Below are positions 1 through 12,647 of a stretch of DNA of 64,000 nt, in pieces. The notes under the pieces were generated by a model that was given only the letters and a program-made list of their open reading frames with translations, had not been told where the DNA came from and made no database searches. The stretch lies in contig NC_134032.1 of the NCBI RefSeq assembly GCF_964204645.1, positions 11,898,275 through 11,962,274 of the forward strand, given 5' to 3'. This DNA comes from Tubulanus polymorphus (Eukaryota > Nemertea > Palaeonemertea > Tubulaniformes > Tubulanidae). Position numbers and translations under genes: made by a program. Position 1 is the stretch's first letter, and every line of letters starts with the position of its first letter.

Positions 1-1319
1 AGATTAGTTTTAAGTCTAAGCCATGAGTAAGGAACCGCTGGGTTATTAATGCAGTTGTCAAAAGTTTCCCTTGACTCCTGTCAAAGTTTTTGATTGTGAC
101 TCCAAAAATTGATGGATTTTTGATTGATTTAATTTCCCGGTTTGTCATGAATTTTTGATTGCATTTACTGTGAGGGAGTACATACTCTATATTTGATGAT
201 GGCAACACCCTTACCGCCGACCCCTACCCTAAATGACTCCCTAGTTAATCCCTATCGTGATAACACAGCGACACGCAATAGCAGACGGAGCGATGCTGAA
301 ATATTGATTTGCCATCAATTGATTTTCAGTTGATCACACAATGAATTGATAGATAAATATTGATAGGCAGTAAACTCTGCCGGTCACAATAGTAAAATTG
401 ATTTCGAAACACGGCGTACTTTACATTTAGATTTCCTACAGGACGGCCAGTTCCTTAGGGAATAAAAGCCATTTTATTGCTTGATTTTACGAGGCCAGAG
501 AGAAAGTTTTCTTGTATCGACCAATTTGAAAAAAGTCTCGAGTCAGCTCTACATTTGTTTGTTTATCTAGCTTTAGGTTGTTGTTGGGATCTTCGTTTCC
601 TAAGACTAAATCTAATTGATTATTTATTTAACCTCACGACAGGACCACTGCCTTTGAAGTGTTGCCCGCACACAGTAAAGCAGCCAGCAGGACTCGGGGC
701 GGCTTGAGCGGCCAATGTTCAAGAACTTGTTACATCCAAGATCGGCACTTTGATGTCCAAAATGGCAATGTTAGAAAAAGGGTACTAATTTTTATGGACT
801 TGTACAAGTCTCTCTAGTCCCCCAAACTCTGCAGCAGCATCACTCCTTATCCCTCATAGACTCGACTTTGAACTGCCACTAACTTCTTGTAATAAAATCA
901 GTCTTTCCGATTAGAGATTCTGAATTGCTATTTGAATCAGATCCAAAGTTGCATCTGGGGTCTATAAAATCTGAAAACTGAAATTCCGGCTACTGACCGG
1001 CGTTTAGGGGGGGGGGGGTTGAACAGGGTTTTGAGAATTTCCCTGACGAAGTTTCAAAACAAACCTTTCATAATTCATTCGATTCTAATGATATAAATGC
1101 ACCTGTCCTAGTTACATACATGTCACGACTAAAGCTAGGCCCCCTAACTGTGCCGAACTCTCCTGTGGAGTTGTTTTCTTTGAACGACAGACGAATTACA
1201 TATTTTTCTAAAGGTTCTAATTATTGACATAAAATAACCAGTTTTTAAAGAGATCTGAAGGAATTCCTAATGGGGTTCCGCTTTGAAGATATATGCACTA
1301 ACTTGAATAACAACTCTAT
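1..1319. other. Intergenic, no gene seen
   Basis: No coding exon supported. Positions 1-50 resemble the end of the short inverted-repeat family seen at 23230-23365. A run of 12 G lies at about 1007-1018. The only ORF of note (477-707) has no recognisable composition or splice context. Confidence 0.5.
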
Positions 1320-1930
1320 GGAAAATTTCACCAGTTTCAACTTAACCATAGGTGACAGAGTCTACTGTATTTCTCAAAATCTTACTCAGTATTTGACACC
1401 GACTCGGGGTAGAATTTTACCAGTTTCAACTTTACCACAGTAAGAGACAGAGTCTACTGTATTTCTCAAACTCTTACTCAGTATTTGACACCGACTCGGG
1501 GTAGAATTTTACCAGTTTCAACTTTACCACAGTAAGAGACAGAGTCTACTGTATTTCTCAAAATCTTACTTGGTATTTGACACCAACTTGGGGTAGAATT
1601 TTACCAGTTTCAACTTTACCACAGTAAGAGAGAGAGTCTACTGCATTTCTCAAAATCTTACACGGTATTTGACACCAACTTGGGGTAGAATTTTACCAGT
1701 TTCAACTTTACCACAGTAAGAGAGAGAGTCTACTGTATTTCTCAAACTCCTACTCAGTATTTGACACCGACTCGGGGTAGAATTTTACCAGTCTGAGCTG
1801 TACTGCAGTAAGAGACAGATTCCTACTGTATTTCTCAAAAATCTTACTCAGTATTTGACCCCGACGTGGGTAAAATTTAAACTCCCAACTTTACCACAGT
1901 AAGAAATAGAGTCAAGTGTATGTCTCAAAC
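1320..1930. repeat. Minisatellite, about 93-bp unit
   Basis: At least five to six tandem copies of a unit of about 93 bp. The landmark GGGGTAGAATTTTACCAG recurs near 1406, 1499, 1590, 1682 and 1774. Each unit also carries a CAGAGTCTACTGTATTTCTC segment. The outer copies are diverged. The same unit occurs in reverse orientation at 43.3-44.0 kb. Confidence 0.9.
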
Positions 1931-2159
1931 ACTTATTCTTTGTTTGACAGATACAATAATAGTTTTTAATTTGATCAAGTAATGGTTGTAAGGTTGTTTA
2001 CCCAGCAATCAAAATCTAGGAAACGCTTCACTCTACAATTAGGATTAAAGAATTTAACTCTTCAGTGATTTGACCAAATACAAAAGTTGAATTAATTTTG
2101 CCATCTGAAATGTTGACAAACAACAAACCATTTCAGTGACTAATCCTGCCAAATAAGCC

Positions 2160-2500
2160 ACAGTAAACCATTTTTAGAGATTGCTTCTAAAAATCTGGGG
2201 AGAGTAAGATATTCTTGGAGCTGATACCTCACAATCCGGGGACAGTTAACTATTTTCAGGGATTGCTCCTGAAAATCAAGGCACAGTGAACCCTTTTCAG
2301 AGACTGCTTCTGACAATCAGGGGAAATCAAACTATTTTCAGAGACTGTTCTGAACAATAAGGGGATAGTAAACCATTTTCAGAGACTGTTCCTAACAATC
2401 GGGGCACAGTAAACTATTTCAGACATGGTTAACCATTTTCCTGATAATCAGTGGACATTAAACCTCTATACCCAGACACTGTTCCTGACAATCAGCAGAT
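2160..2500. repeat. Degenerate tandem repeat, about 41-bp unit
   Basis: Six to seven imperfect copies of a unit built around TTTTCAGAGACTGTTCCTGA followed by CAATCAGGGG and AGTAAAC. Start-to-start spacing is about 41 bp in the best copies (near 2300, 2340 and 2382). Confidence 0.75.
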
Positions 2501-2803
2501 AATAGACAAATTTGGTTGCTGAATAGATGTATGGAACCATACGTTGCACCAGATTTGACTCATAAAGAGTTAAACTGTCATCACCCGTAAAAGACCGACA
2601 GTATTGAATACTCAATGAAAATCTGTTACACTGATGTTTCAGAGATTTATTTGAAGTAGACCTCTACAGATGAGTTTAAAATGTTAAATTTTCAATATTC
2701 GTCAGTCTTTTATATAAATAGACACTGTCACTAGTTGGCAACACCTGATTATTCCACCAATTTTTCTCAATCTAATGAACAGTTTTATGTACACTTTTTT
2801 CAG

Positions 2804-5800
2804 TTGAAGAAGCGGTAAAACTTATGAAAAAGCTGTCGTACATCAACGAACACCAGAAGTGCACGGCAACGGCGCTGAGGAGCGAGGTCGCGTACCTTAA
2901 ACAGCAGATAACCGGCCTCAAGGTCAAATTAGAAATTGCCCCGACCGACGTCGTCATAGCGATGGCCGATAAAGACACGAAGATAAGAAGCCTTGAAAAT
3001 CGTGTAAAAACGGTAAAACAGGGACTTTTCCTATGAATTAGGCCACATAAAGAAATACCCTAGTTTCTCATCAGACTTTTTTCCAAAATGTGACGAGGGC
3101 GGGCAAATTTTGTTTTTATTGCTTTTTTTTAAATAAAAAAATTGAAATAAAAAGCTCAACCTGAGACTTACAGAATATACGCGGGAGGGAAGTTTTTTTT
3201 ACCAATGCCAAACAAATACCAGTAATGCAAGTAAAACATATGCACAAACTTTATTTAAAATTAAGTAGCCACCAAAAACCTATAAAAACAAACTATATCG
3301 ACTCATTTAATCGAAACTGAGACGATCATTTTCGCTATTTTCGCGCTTCCTCGAAATGAAGTAAAAGGAAACGAACCTGGCGCTGTTTTTGTCACCGTAA
3401 ATGTGGATATTACCAGTACGTCAAGGATGAGCATAAAAACGCCTGTAGGAAATCACCATCGTACCACTATACAGCTATGCGGGCGAGCGGGTTTTTAATT
3501 TTATCTAAAAAGAGACAACTGATGCTTTGCCAATGCGGGCATTTGTTTTTTTAATTTCAATTAGGGACTTTCTTGAGAAACTAGGGTATTTCTTTGTGTG
3601 GCCTAATAGACCAATGAAGGGCGTGCGGCCAGGGGTTTGTGTTGGTGGGAGGCAATTGAGGATGGGGGGGGGGTAAGAGACAATCCACATCACAATCACC
3701 ATCATCCTTATGAAAAACTGATCTCCAATATTCCGAGGATGCTCTTGTGCCGCGACTACTCGGTAATTTAGGTTTGTAACAGACATCTGAGGTTATTTTG
3801 AACGAATTGGCAAATTGTTTTGAAAGCAGAAATTATTTGTCAATTGATTTTGTTCATTCCAGTAAAACTGATCTGATTTGTTTAAGCGGGATTGTTCATA
3901 CAATTAATAGATAGATTTTGTATGAAAAAAAGAAACAATTGCCTAGGATTTGTAGGATCATTAAGATTTTGAAAACTACCTACGGGCGTACATGCACGGT
4001 CCCCGCTCCGAAATGTCTTTCAATCCAGTTCAGATAATTGCTCGTAGCTCAATCGTAGCCCGTTGACAGTTCGAGGAAATTTTTATGAATGGTTAACGCT
4101 CGAAAATAACATCTTTGCCCGGAGCAGTCCGAGGAAGTTCATGTAATTGCTCGTAGGATTGAGCTAGTGTTACACACTTATATCGAGACATAATGATCAA
4201 AACCGACAACTTATTTCATCATTGAGGAGATGCTCTGAATATATATCTCATGTTTGCATCAGCTACAAGTTCAAATGTCAAGAGCCAAATTCTATATGAT
4301 TGTATAAATGAAAAATGGAAGTATATTAGTACGGCGCTTGTTAAACAAGCCGCTCTTGAGAACTCATGATTAGACCAGTTTGTTGTGCTCTAGTATATTT
4401 TCCTTGTAGACATTTTCCAACCTGTACAAACACGTGTATCCGTTTAGAATGAATTCTTTAATGCATAGGCCTATCTATTCTTGATTTAGTAAGTTACATC
4501 TATATATTCTACACAATGAGAGACTTTCACAAAATCTGGATTATGTTATTATTAGATTTATGAGAATTGATTTTTGGTTTGATGCGAACAATAAATTGTT
4601 GTTAGCTGAAATAAGTGAGACATAATTTGTAAATGAGGCTTAACTTGTATCAGTCTATTGAATCAGTTATTCGCACTTATCCTCGCGTATTATGAATTCA
4701 ACTGAGATGCGGATTGGTCGAACCTACAACAGTTACACCATTCTCAGGTCTGTAATGAACAGATTTGGAAGCTACCGCACTGTATCACTGGTCATGCTGC
4801 CTACATTGTTTCTGTTAGGAGCCTTTGGAAATTCAGCTACTTTCCTCGTAATGATAAGTCGTAGATTTCGCAGTTTATCTTACGCGAACTATCTTATCAT
4901 TTTGTCTATCAGTGATTCTATGTTCTGCCTTAATTCTACGCTGATGCCCGTTTTACAGTTCGTTCTTTCGCATCCAGGCGTCGGGCCTATATTCATCATG
5001 AAATCATTAACCAGTTGTCAAATTTATGAATTTACAATGGGGCTTACAATCATCAATAGTTCGTGGTTTATCGTTGTAATATCTCTAGAACGTGCGGCAG
5101 TTGTTCTCTTCCCATTCACATCTCGTTTGATATGCACACCGAGATTCGCCAGATTTACTATATTCATTATCATTGCAGTGAATGTAACGTTTCTATACTT
5201 CTCACCGATTTTGTCGATACATTTTCCCGACCGGTTTTTCGGATGTTACTACAAATTACTCGACCAAATATCATATTTCACTATATTTGTCATCCACTCT
5301 TATATTCTACCATTAACTTTGATAATAACATCAAATTCTCTGATAATAATTCAGTTATTCAGAGGTTCGAAAATGGTTTCGTCAGATCAGAAAACTACAA
5401 AATCAAAACGTACAACAATAATGCTCGTAACAGTTTCACTCGCATTTGCAATTTTCACACTTCCGACCTCTATTACTACATATTTACCAGTCACCCCGGA
5501 TCAGAGAAATTTTCTATATGACATATTTATTCAGTTTCAAGTGTGTAACTATGTCACTAATTTCTACATATATCTCTTACTGGGACGAGAAATTCGTGAA
5601 TATTTCTGCATGAAAATTCGCTGTAACCAGTCAGTCAAATAACCGTTCAATTTCGAGGATGGTTCACTTCACACAACTTGGGAAAATATAACAATTAATT
5701 CCAAATAAGGGTATGTAGTTTTCCACTAGCTCCCGTTGAAAGTTCCTGGCAATTGGACCTGTGATTAGGGGCATTGTTAGTGAATAGCCACCACACCTAC

Positions 5801-8800
5801 CACTGTAACCTGTAACAAAGTTGACGAATTCTATCGTATAAAATTCTATTAGGCCACACAAACAAATACCCTATACACACAAAGAAATACCCTAGTTTCT
5901 CATCAGTTAAAATAAAAAGCTAAACCTGAGACTTATAGAACAGACGCGGGAGGAAAGGTTTTTTTTACCAATGCCAAACAAATACCAGTAATGCAAATAA
6001 AACATATGCAAAAAAAACTTTATTTTGAATTAAGTAGCCCCCCAAAACCTATAAAAACAGACTATATTGACTCATTTAATGGAAACTGAGACGATCATTT
6101 TCGCACTTCCTCAAAATGAAGTAAAAGGAAACGAACCTGGCGCTGTTTTTTTTTTTACCGTAAATGTGGATTACCAGTACGTGGAGTATGAGCATATAAA
6201 TGCCCACAGGAAAAAAAGCCACTTTCGTACACTATACATCCATACGGGCGAGCGGGTTTTAATTTTCATTAAAGAAAAAGACGATTGATGCTTTGCCGAT
6301 GTGGGCGAGCGCATTATTTGTCATTTTAATTTTTATTAGGGACTTTTTTCATGACGCGGGTGGCATCTGACTTTCTTGAGAAACTTGGGTATTTCTTTGT
6401 GTGGCCTGAAAGAAAATTCTTAGAAATTTAAAGACATTCAATGAAAAATATTTTTAAGAGTGTTTTTCGCTTTTAGTTAGAGGAAAGAAAGGCTTCATTA
6501 GAGGAAAGAGTTCAACAAATGAATTTACAGAAAAAAGTAAGATTCACTATGTAGCTTATAATGACTAGAGATTTCAAAACCATTCACTATTATATATGGA
6601 ATTTGAGGAGGCTTGAAATTCTGGGACGCCTGAAAATTTTTGGAATTTCCTCATGGCTGCCCCTCGCAGACCCCATTATCTTTCATCAATGTTTCATCAG
6701 TGTAATCATTGCAATATTCACCCTAATCTGGGTTAAATCCCTAATTTTTATATCCTCTCTCCTTATTTTGAGTTGACATGCCCTGGATCCAAACCCGAGA
6801 TTTAAGATTGGCTAAACCCAACTTGGTGAATGGTCTAAAATAACAATTTTTGGTTAATGTGAATTGTTTTTAAAGGATTTGTTGAATTCTCTGGATGGTT
6901 CGCACCGGGTTATAGCCGACCACGTCTCCTGCAACGAGAAACAGAGGAACGAAATCGATAAACTATCCATCGAGAGCGCTGGGTTTAAAACTCACATCGA
7001 TGAGCTTAGTCGGGGTCTGGATACAAAGACTAAACAACTACAAGAACAAGAGGATCTACACGAAGAGGCCTTGATCAACTGGAATCAGAAGGTAAAGATT
7101 TGTAATTTATTCAAATTTCGGTCAGTCTGATCATCTAGAGTCAATTTATAGTTAACTGGACCCAATTCCAAAGATGGGGGTTAGAATTTTACTCTGAGTT
7201 TTTAATAACTGTAAATCTAACAGGCAACTGTGGAACTGGGTCCAGGAGTTGAAACCATATTAAATAAGAATGAATTGACTCCAAGCAAAGGAATCAGAGT
7301 CAAAGTCAATTTTAGAACTCTGTGATTCCTGATTGTTCTATAGGAAAAAGATGCACAGGTGAAGTTTGACGAGTTTAACGTTGAATTGGATGACCTTCGC
7401 AAAGAATTCAGTAACCTTGAACAGGTCCGTTTCAAATTAACTGAAAATAATTCACAGTTACAACTAAATCTACAGAAATACAAGGTTTGTAAAGTCCTCT
7501 GAAGAATTGTTTTCTCGAAAGAAAATGACTCCCAAATTCGTTAGAAATCATTGTCATCATTTTTAAGGACCTGTTGAATTGTGAAAAACGTGAGAACCAA
7601 GTTCAGACTGATTACGTGACTGTGGTTGCTATTGAGGTGCAGACGGATAGTGACTGGTTGGAATCTGTTTGTCGCATGACTAGAGAACTTGAAGAAAGTC
7701 AGAATAAAGGTAGCAATGTCTTTGGGGAATGGATTCTTGAATTTGGGAACAAATTCATCCAAGACTTATCCCATGAGAATAAAGCCAAAACTAAAGGGGC
7801 CAAGCTTAAGGATTTATCTCTCAGGATTTCAACTTGGATACCCAGACTATAAAACCTGGCCAATAGAAGGATTCATCTGTAAGGATCAATTTGACACCTA
7901 GTCGTTAAAAGCTGACCCAGATAAAAGATTTAAAGCTAAAGACTCTAGACGAATCCCCCAAGGATTAATGAAAAAAGAACTTTCATTTTTCATGGGGTAT
8001 AGAGTTTGTGTTATTGGTATCTTTTTCATTTAAAATGTTCGGTTTTTTTTTTTTTTTCATTTATAGTGAAAGCATTGCTGAATAAAGTTGAGAATTATGA
8101 AGATCTAGTAGCGGACAGCGAAAAATTGACGAAACAGTTACAAGATCTAAACAAATCTTGTGAACCTCCTCCTGAACCAGTTCATACTACTACAAATTCA
8201 ACACAAACTGAATCCAATTCTGAGAAAATTCTACCCCAAATCTATGAAAATACATTGAAAGCTTTGAAAAATCCTTCTGCAAATAGTTCTTTAGTAAGAT
8301 CTGAAAATGATAGATCTCTTCCTGAAAAGATTTGTAGTTCATCTTCAATTGATGTCCAACTTTCTGATCTTGCCTCCATTCCTTCGATCAAATCTGGGAC
8401 TGATTCAAACTTTCCAGATTTCAATATGGATGTCCAACCTTCTGCCGTTACCTCTGCTTCTTTGAACAATTCTAGAATTGGTTCTAATGCATCTGATTTT
8501 CCAAATTCTATTTCATCTTCATCTGATGTTGGCCAACCTTCTCACCTGGGTTGTACTTTGTTATCAAAATCTGAAATTCCGTCCGAGCAACTTCCAGGCC
8601 AAATCTCCAATCCATCTTTGATGGAAACTGGCCAAACCTCTGACGAGGACTGTTCTGCAACAAAATCTAACACTGGGTCCAATCAACTGCCAGACCAAGT
8701 CTCAAATTTGTCTTTGATGGAAGGTCAACAATCTCCTGATCTATTCACCACCAATAGTCATCTGGCTGTGAAAGTTCATATAAACGAGTCTGATGATAAA

Positions 8801-11139
8801 TCTGCAGAACCTCTAAATGAATCCCATCATAATTCATTTAATGGTCTTAGTTCAGGTCAAACTGAAGTCACTGAAACTTTTGACATCCCTGAGACTCCTC
8901 CTGAAGTCACAAAGACTGTTGTACACTCTGATAATGCAATATTGTCTGATGTTGAAATCGCCAAAGTCTCTTTGCTATCGCCAACTAAGGACGTAGCTTC
9001 TAGCAATAACATCGTTGAAGAAGTTTCCATAAAGGAAAAACTTAATGTCAACAATATTCAGGTTAAAAATCCAAGAATTGTAGCTGATTCTGATTCTAAA
9101 TCTGATAAAGAATCCTGCACTAGGGATTGTCTCAGCTTCTCACCCCAGAACAGAAACGAATCCTCTGTGAATTCTTTTGATTGTGGTAGCAATTTCTCTG
9201 GCATTTCTACGACTTGGAAGGGACCGAATGAATGTTTTACCAAAACTCCAGTTCAAAATGATCCTAGCATTACAACAACTTTGATAGGACCTGGAGTTTC
9301 TTCAGTTACAAATGATTGTACCATTTCAACACCTCAAAATGTACTTCACAATTTTCCCATTTCTTCCTTGGTTCCGGACAAACTCTACCATTTTGCTAGT
9401 ATTTCTTCGAATGAATGCAGCATTTCTTCCGAGATTCCCACAACTTCGTTAGACATGCTTCCTAATATATCTGAAGAATATAAAGCTAAAAGCAACTTGA
9501 ACTTCGATTTAACCGATAGCAAAATTGTTGAAAATACCGTTGCTAGCACAGAGGTTCTCGAAGAAGGACCTGTTTGTCCTAAGTCTAGATCTTCCTCAAG
9601 TTCTAAATATCCAAGCAGATCAGAGTTTGATACCGCTAATTGTGAAAAAGGTTGCAATTCAAACGTCGAAAATCAATCCGCTCCTAATTTGAAGTTGGAC
9701 ATGCGCAAAATTGGAAATTCTTCGGAAATACCAACTTGCAGTAAAGGTTTAGAGTCACAAATCTCGGGGAAACCTGATTCGAAGCCCTCATGCGTGGAGA
9801 AGATCTTCGTACGCGAGCAGCCGATATTGTTATCCAATCTTACAACGGGGATCGGTGCCAAACCGTCTGCTCTTGGAACAGCAGCGCCCTCTATGGCGAA
9901 GATACAGCGAGACGTTATAGCATCATTTCTCAATAAAATCGCTCCGTCTTACGATGGGCGTGGAGATGAACCGGCTAGACTCAACACCACTGGTAGAATA
10001 AATCGTGATTTCAACTTAAGAAACCTTTTCTTTTCAAAAATGGAAAGTCTTTTGAATATTCCTTTTCGTTGTAGGTGCCGGGAAGGTGAAACAAGATAGA
10101 CCACGTTTGACGTCAGATGTAATGTTCTTTAAAAACGAAAATCTGAATATTGTTTCAGCAAATGACGCAGTGGGCAGGAATTCAAATGTACGACCAGAAA
10201 GACCAGGTTTTGTTAAACCTATAGGGCTAAGAAAAATTATAACTAGTTATTGATGATGATTTTCTCATTCTCGATAACTCAAACAATTAGGTAAAACTAT
10301 GAATTCGGAATTTACTTTCAGAGAAAACGTCAATTTGTACCTCCAACTGGGAACAATCCGGGAATTTTGAATGGTAAACGTTTTAACTAAAAAAATAAGT
10401 TAATTTTCAACCAAAAAATTGACAACCTGCAATATTTGTCTGTGAAACTGAATTTCAGATGATGCGATCAGTAAAACAAGGGTTAATTCCGAGAAAAAAG
10501 TGCGCTTTAGTCCTTGCAACGATACTCAATCTAAAGCACAGGTGAGAAAAATGAAAACATCGACTGGAATAATGAGTCTGACATGTTTCCTTGAGCTAGT
10601 AGTTTATTCATATTTATTCTACAAATATTATTTGATAAGCTATAAAAGCAATATTTCATTCATAAAGTGGGATTTTCATGTTATCATTTTAATCTGGAGA
10701 GAGTGTATGTATAAGCAATGGTCATAACATCAGTGGCGTTGGAAGCGCAGCGGCCATAGCCATGGCAATAATTTTACTGAATGAAGTTTTTTTTCTTTGA
10801 ATACCACGTTTTTGAAGAAATTAAGTACCAGTTAATGCGCCGCGGCAATATTTAGAACCTGTCCAAAATCAGCATCTGGCCGTGGCAATCAAAAATTGCT
10901 TCCAATGCCCCTGCATTAACCAGTTGACTGCAAGGGCTTTTCCTGGGGAGGGCGTGAAAGCTGAGATTAGCCGAATTAGAAGATTCTTTGGTGTCCCAGA
11001 GAGTTCCGTCTGAAAAGAGAAACAAGGTAACAATTTCTTTAGCCTAAATGTTTGATTTTGACTTATTAATTCACTTCAGCGGAAACAGTTTACTGGGGAC
11101 GATTCATTGTTTTCGGATGATGATTTCAACAACAACTGA
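2804..11139 (+). CDS. Coiled-coil protein with long Ser/Thr-rich region and RVxF motif (11 exons)
   Basis: Exons by splice site and phase: 2804-3012, 6477-6536, 6876-7091, 7344-7484, 7568-7709, 8067-9992, 10075-10187, 10322-10373, 10459-10541, 10961-11026, 11080-11139 (stop TGA). The first exon here starts in phase 1, so the 5' end is upstream or unlocated. The first five exons encode heptad-rich helix typical of coiled coil (EERVQQMNLQKK; ELDDLRKEFSNLEQ). The 1.9-kb exon encodes about 600 residues rich in Ser, Thr, Asn and Asp with little predicted structure. The C-terminal exons are basic and contain KKVRFSP, which fits the RVxF docking motif for protein phosphatase 1. The end is acidic (SLFSDDDF). 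Exons 10322-10373 and 10459-10541 join cleanly; the donor at 10187 and the acceptor at 10960 are the weakest joins. I do not recognise the family; a centrosomal, kinetochore or meiotic scaffold would fit but is inference. Confidence 0.7.
3041..3603. mobile_element. Non-autonomous TIR DNA transposon (MITE), copy A
   Basis: The left end GGCCACATAAAGAAATACCC and the inverted right end (AGGGTATTTCTTTGTGTGGCC) form terminal inverted repeats of about 29 bp. Flanks read TTA / TAA, consistent with a TA target site. The interior is shared with 5852-6406. No transposase ORF. It starts 28 bp after the donor of exon 2804-3012. Confidence 0.85.
3604..4691 (+). other. Intron sequence upstream of nested GPCR
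   Basis: No exon recognised. The motif AATTGCTCGTAG occurs twice (near 4036 and 4144) and again near 53.6 kb, so part of this may be a diverged repeat. It must contain whatever promoter drives the nested GPCR; none is identifiable. Confidence 0.4.
4692..5642 (+). CDS. Class A (rhodopsin-like) orphan GPCR, nested in an intron
   Basis: A 316-residue single-exon receptor with seven hydrophobic segments: TM1 near residue 35 (GNS motif, TM1 Asn), TM2 near 70 (LSISDS), TM3 near 120 ending in LERAAVV in place of DRY, TM4 near 150, TM5 near 195, TM6 near 240, and TM7 near 285 with NFYIYLLLGREIRE in place of NPxxY. Short extracellular N-terminus with an N-glycosylation-like NST. The LER and NFYIYxLxGREIRE signatures are shared with the three receptors at 13-20.5 kb, so all four belong to one family. 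The nearest general type is peptide receptors of the FMRFamide-like class, inferred from topology and the TM7 pattern only. It lies within the first intron of the coiled-coil gene on the same strand, between two copies of one transposon. Confidence 0.88.
   Translation: MNSTEMRIGRTYNSYTILRSVMNRFGSYRTVSLVMLPTLFLLGAFGNSATFLVMISRRFRSLSYANYLIILSISDSMFCLNSTLMPVLQFVLSHPGVGPIFIMKSLTSCQIYEFTMGLTIINSSWFIVVISLERAAVVLFPFTSRLICTPRFARFTIFIIIAVNVTFLYFSPILSIHFPDRFFGCYYKLLDQISYFTIFVIHSYILPLTLIITSNSLIIIQLFRGSKMVSSDQKTTKSKRTTIMLVTVSLAFAIFTLPTSITTYLPVTPDQRNFLYDIFIQFQVCNYVTNFYIYLLLGREIREYFCMKIRCNQSVK
5852..6406. mobile_element. Non-autonomous TIR DNA transposon (MITE), copy B
   Basis: Second copy of the element at 3041-3603 in the same orientation, with matching GGCC-starting terminal inverted repeats. 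The left end carries a small internal duplication of AAATACCCTA (5865-5895). The internal segment GAGACGATCATTTTCG through GCGAGCGGGTTTT is shared almost base for base. The short ORF in it (6067-6288) is not conserved as protein between copies. Confidence 0.85.
7156..7245. repeat. Short palindromic element
   Basis: The ends CTGGACCCAATTCCA and TGGAACTGGGTCCAG are nearly exact inverted repeats about 60 bp apart. Related to the elements at 14541-14654, 17868-17971 and 21000-21114. It sits in an intron of the coiled-coil gene. Confidence 0.6.
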
Positions 11140-11759
11140 GTGCCATAGCGACGACAATGAGTAAACATTGAAGCCATAGATGATCTTATGCTTGTTGTGA
11201 AAATTACTACAGTCAACCCTTCCGATATAGCGCCCACATCAGCAATTAAGGGTTTTGGTAAAATAGAAAGTGGTGGTGTATTAGGGATTAGTTGTAATTA
11301 TAGTAAACTCTGCCTATAGTGGTAGCTAAATGTTACTGGCCAAATTTACTGACAATTTATTGATAAAACAGCTGTATGCATAGATTTTCAATTTTTTTCA
11401 CATTGGCAAACGGTAGGGACAGAAAATTACTGATTTAAACGGATTACAGAATCGACCAGTACCATTTTGGGTGGAGTCTACTCATGTTCGAAAGCAAAAT
11501 ACAGATGCTCTTTTCTCAGAAAAAATGGGGTTTGGGGTTTATCAGGTGTTGTCTACCAGGGGTTGATTGTAATTCTAATTATGTGATAAAGAAGAGAATT
11601 TTACCTCATGTGCAATTTTGTTTTGTTTATTCTTAAATGATGTTTAAGCTTTGATTTCGATTTTGTTCATCAATTGTTAACATTTTTTGTTAATTTTTCA
11701 ATAAAATTAAATTTTGGCAATGGCTATATTCTATTGTTGATTTCTTATTGATCATTTTA
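11140..11759. other. 3' flank of coiled-coil gene
   Basis: No coding exon seen. AATAAA at 11700-11705 could be a polyadenylation signal about 560 bp after the predicted stop codon. Confidence 0.4.
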
Positions 11760-12240
11760 TTGAAAAAAGAACCAGCAACTGCCAGATGGGATAGACCCAG
11801 CCTATTGATGCTGATGCTGAATGGTGATAAACAATAGGAGTCCCAGCCTAATCTGCTGATTGCGATAGGTATTTTCAGGACGAAGAGAAGATAGGATATC
11901 CTGGGTCCAAAGCCAAATAATCTGGATGCTGAAAAGGAGACTAATGACAATTCCGATGTGTACGCCATCTATTGGAATTTCGATGAACTGTCTAGTTGAA
12001 TTCTCACTGCCCTGTCTATTGATAATTATTCCGCTTAGTGACCTGGATGCTGAGTAGAGGATAGACGCTGGCGGCCAAGTTCCAGACCCTTATGTAAATG
12101 ATTCTGAGTGGTCTGGATGCTGGACAGGGGCGTCCCAGGTTCGAACTCCGTCTATTGTTAGTCATTATGAATAGTTTGGATGATGCAAAAGGGATGTCCC
12201 GAAGTGTGGATTCATTTCCAATCCCTTGCAGAATGTTAAG
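11760..12240. repeat. Diverged tandem units with tRNA-like B-box
   Basis: Repeated segments built on GGTCTGGATGCTGGACAGGG followed by a GTCCCAGGTTCGAAC-type stretch. The GGTTCGAAC part matches a pol III B-box. Similar units recur near 14990-15180, 18300-18480 and 26600-26650. Probably tRNA-derived SINE fragments; no unit folds as an intact tRNA. Confidence 0.5.
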
Positions 12241-12315
12241 TTCACTTAATTCTCAACAGAGGAATCCATTCCCGTTTGTGTACCGATGTATTAGAAATGC
12301 TATCAAAATCAACAT

Positions 12316-12647
12316 AAAAGATTTATTGTGATTTTAGTTCACTGAAAATCCGATAGATGGCGACTATCAATTGAAAATCCCTTTAGACACCAATCAGAAT
12401 CCTCAAAACCCCCCGAAATGAAAAATAAACATTGTCTAACATGCATTTATGAATTCAAAAACATTTCAAATTACATGTAATTTAGTTAGTTAGGCAACGT
12501 AATTATTTGTCCATCGTTATTGACCTTATCTAAAAACGACCGTATACTTTGAATGAAAGAATTCAGAGCCTCTGGGGTCTAAATGGCATTTCGATGCTTT
12601 ACCCCTTCTGGTGGATTTTCAATGAACTAAAATCATAATAGCTCCTT
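12316..12647. mobile_element. Fold-back MITE, internally deleted copy
   Basis: Left arm TTGTGATTTTAGTTCACTG and right arm AATGAACTAAAATCATAAT are inverted, with further inverted matches inward (ATCCGATAGATGGC; TCTGGGGTCTAAA). About 170 bp of the right inner arm present in the copies at 15259 and 18569 is missing here. Confidence 0.75.

Noticed and set aside
1320-1930. CRISPR-like regular repeats
   Set aside because: The 93-bp units are directly adjacent with no unique spacers, and the genome is animal.
6067-6288. 73-codon ORF within MITE copy B
   Set aside because: The frame is not preserved in copy A despite high DNA similarity, so it is not selected as protein.
8242-9933. Several minus-strand ORFs of 60-90 codons
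   Set aside because: They lie opposite the 1.9-kb coding exon of the coiled-coil gene and have no domains or splice context.
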